Assembly: GCA_018224415.1 (NCBI GenBank)
Contig: JAGTUZ010000101.1
Span: 1-26,327 of the forward strand
Reading direction: 5' to 3'
Source of the DNA: Bacteroidota bacterium
Lineage (GTDB): Bacteria > Bacteroidota > Ignavibacteria > SZUA-365
Length of the DNA: 26,327 nucleotides
The translations under genes and the position numbers were made by a program. Each line of letters begins with the position of its first letter. Position 1 is the first letter of the stretch. The notes under the pieces are model-generated. The model was not told where the DNA came from and ran no database searches. It saw nothing but the letters and a program-made list of their open reading frames with translations. Of this stretch, positions 25,240-26,327 are shown in pieces.

Positions 25240-25794
25240 ATGTCAGCCATCGCTGGAAATCAACGACAGCAGGTTCCAGGCGCCGACCCCCGGCCCCGGC
25301 ACGGCGTCCTGATCCGCCGCCTGCTCGTCACCTCCCTGGTCGTCACGCTGCCTGCCACGGCATTTTTATTGTGGATTCTGACGGGCATCGAAATGTGGCC
25401 CGAGAATATCGACATCAACGGCCTGCTGGCTACTGCGGTGGGAATTCTGGGGGTGTTTGTCTTTTTTCTACTGCTCTATCGCCTGCAGACCGGGGCGCAA
25501 TGCAGTATCCGTGGACGCCTGGCGCTGCTCGGCCTGCACGCCGGCATCACGGTGGTTCTTTTCCTCTTCACGATCTGGCTTGGCTACGACTCACCATGGC
25601 GCAGCCGCCTGCTCTGGGGAAGCTACGACATGCTGTCCGCCGCGAAATCCTGGATCATCTCCGTGCTTGTCATCGGCAGCATCACCCTGATGGGCGTGAT
25701 CATGGATATGGTACGCAGGCATTTCGAGCGCCGGTATGGCCGCGACGACGACCTGCCGCACCGTAGTAGTGCGAAGCAGCGCGGAGGCGGGTGA
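25240..25794 (+). CDS. Small integral membrane protein, four predicted helices
   Basis: A 184-residue protein with four hydrophobic segments at about 28-48, 62-82, 92-113 and 135-158, basic residues before the first (RHGVLIRR) and a charged C-terminal tail. No family is recognised and no catalytic motif is apparent. The start is ATG at 25240 with GGAGG 6 bases upstream. It follows the phospholipase D-like gene by 66 bp and may share its transcript. Its last 14 codons are supplied by a dispersed palindromic repeat, so the natural C-terminus may vary between related genomes. Confidence 0.75.
   Translation: MSAIAGNQRQQVPGADPRPRHGVLIRRLLVTSLVVTLPATAFLLWILTGIEMWPENIDINGLLATAVGILGVFVFFLLLYRLQTGAQCSIRGRLALLGLHAGITVVLFLFTIWLGYDSPWRSRLLWGSYDMLSAAKSWIISVLVIGSITLMGVIMDMVRRHFERRYGRDDDLPHRSSAKQRGGG
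25748..25792 (+). repeat. Dispersed palindromic repeat, copy C
   Basis: This 45-bp element aligns without gaps to 9029-9073 (33 of 45 identical), with gcgaagc, cctgcc and gtagt conserved. It overlaps the last codons of the membrane protein gene. Confidence 0.55.
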
Positions 25795-25818
25795 GGACGT
25801 GTGGGAGGAAGGACATTC

Positions 25819-26327
25819 TCAATCGAAGTATTCCAACAGGACGCGCCGGATCCTGCCGGCGGCGTTGCCGTCGCCGAACAGCGTCGGGTCGTGTTGTGAC
25901 GGGATCGGCTGCGAGAGGGCCGCACGGATCGCTGCAGGTTCGGCGCCTGTGAGCGCACACCAGCCGCTGCGGCCCAGGGCATGCCAGGCGGTGGCGTCGT
26001 CGAGGCAGACCGAAGGCACACTGCAGAAATAGGCCTCGCGCGTCAGTCCGCCGGAGTCCGTCAGCACGCGTTCGCTGCGGCGCACGAGCGCGAGCGTTTC
26101 CCCATGCGAAAGTGGGTCGATCAGGCGCAGGTTGCCCGACGGGGCGGGAAGGCCGAAGGCGTCAATGCGCGCGGCGGTTCGTGGATGCAGCGGCAGCAGC
26201 ACGGGATGCGGCAAGTGGTCAAGGCAGTCGAGCAGCGCGGCGAGACGGTCGGGATCGTTGGTGTTGACCGGGCGGTGCACCGAAGCGAGAAAGAATGGTG
26301 TGCGGTCGCATCCCAGGGTCCGCAGCA
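25819..26327 (-). CDS. UDP-N-acetylglucosamine 2-epimerase, C-terminal part
   Basis: The gene runs off the right edge; about 169 residues are visible, read from base 26327 down to TGA at 25819-25821. The visible part matches the second half of the non-hydrolysing UDP-GlcNAc 2-epimerase family (WecB-like): LASVHRPVNTND, LLPLHPRT, LRLIDPLS, LTDSGGLTREA and a closing FGDGNAAGRI. The family converts UDP-GlcNAc to UDP-ManNAc for surface polysaccharides. One oddity is DATAW where relatives usually have a glutamate (TEW or TER), so activity or substrate may be altered. It is convergent with the membrane protein gene, 24 bp apart. Confidence 0.88.
   Translation of the reverse strand, partial: LRTLGCDRTPFFLASVHRPVNTNDPDRLAALLDCLDHLPHPVLLPLHPRTAARIDAFGLPAPSGNLRLIDPLSHGETLALVRRSERVLTDSGGLTREAYFCSVPSVCLDDATAWHALGRSGWCALTGAEPAAIRAALSQPIPSQHDPTLFGDGNAAGRIRRVLLEYFD

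Overview
The window looks like a high-GC chromosome segment from the FCB group (Bacteroidota/Chlorobiota side; an Ignavibacteria- or Kapabacteria-like lineage is my best guess). The main support is a secreted protein at 17426-19465 ending in a type IX secretion sorting domain with the YPNPFNP motif, plus a consensus Bacteroidota -7 promoter box (TAATTTTG) upstream of one glutamate dehydrogenase gene. I see no rRNA, tRNA, transposase, phage gene or CRISPR array. Many long antisense open frames are high-GC shadows of the real genes.

Layout. 1-1328: the end of a probable outer-membrane beta-barrel gene, then a metallophosphoesterase. 1332-15490: the core of the window, three glutamate dehydrogenase (GDH) genes alternating with three large proteins built on the ATP-binding domain of PEP synthase/pyruvate phosphate dikinase (PPDK). 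The order is PPDK-like 1 (-), GDH 1 (+), PPDK-like 2 (+), GDH 2 (-), PPDK-like 3 (+), GDH 3 (-). GDH 1 and PPDK-like 2 form an operon 18 bp apart, divergent from PPDK-like 1. GDH 2 and PPDK-like 3 are divergent around a 397-bp control region. The two convergent junctions each carry a bidirectional hairpin terminator. 15755-17189: an MBL-fold hydrolase and a lipoprotein. 17426-19465: the type IX cargo protein. 19725-22181: a TPR protein and a SPOR-domain membrane protein. 22436-25794: an aldehyde dehydrogenase, a phospholipase D-like protein and a small membrane protein. 25819-26327: the 3' part of a UDP-GlcNAc 2-epimerase gene.

How the core may work. None of the three PPDK-like proteins has the phospho-histidine swivel domain or the PEP/pyruvate barrel, so they are unlikely to be PEP synthases. 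PPDK-like 2 and 3 carry one degenerate and one apparently intact response-regulator receiver domain in front of the ATP-binding domain. PPDK-like 1 has a GAF-like sensor domain in front and a nucleotidyltransferase domain behind. All three share a C-terminal region with GPGRWGS and G(S/T)HFFQ(N/D)L motifs that I cannot assign. The GDHs are of three different types, with cofactor-site residues pointing to NADP for GDH 2 and NAD for GDH 3. I infer an undescribed ATP-dependent regulatory system acting on glutamate/2-oxoglutarate metabolism; no biochemical step is shown by the sequence.

A second pattern is at the DNA level. Several unrelated short tandem repeats (periods 7, 15, 16, 17/18 and 20 bp) sit at or just past stop codons, and a roughly 45-bp dispersed palindromic repeat occurs three times near gene 3' ends.
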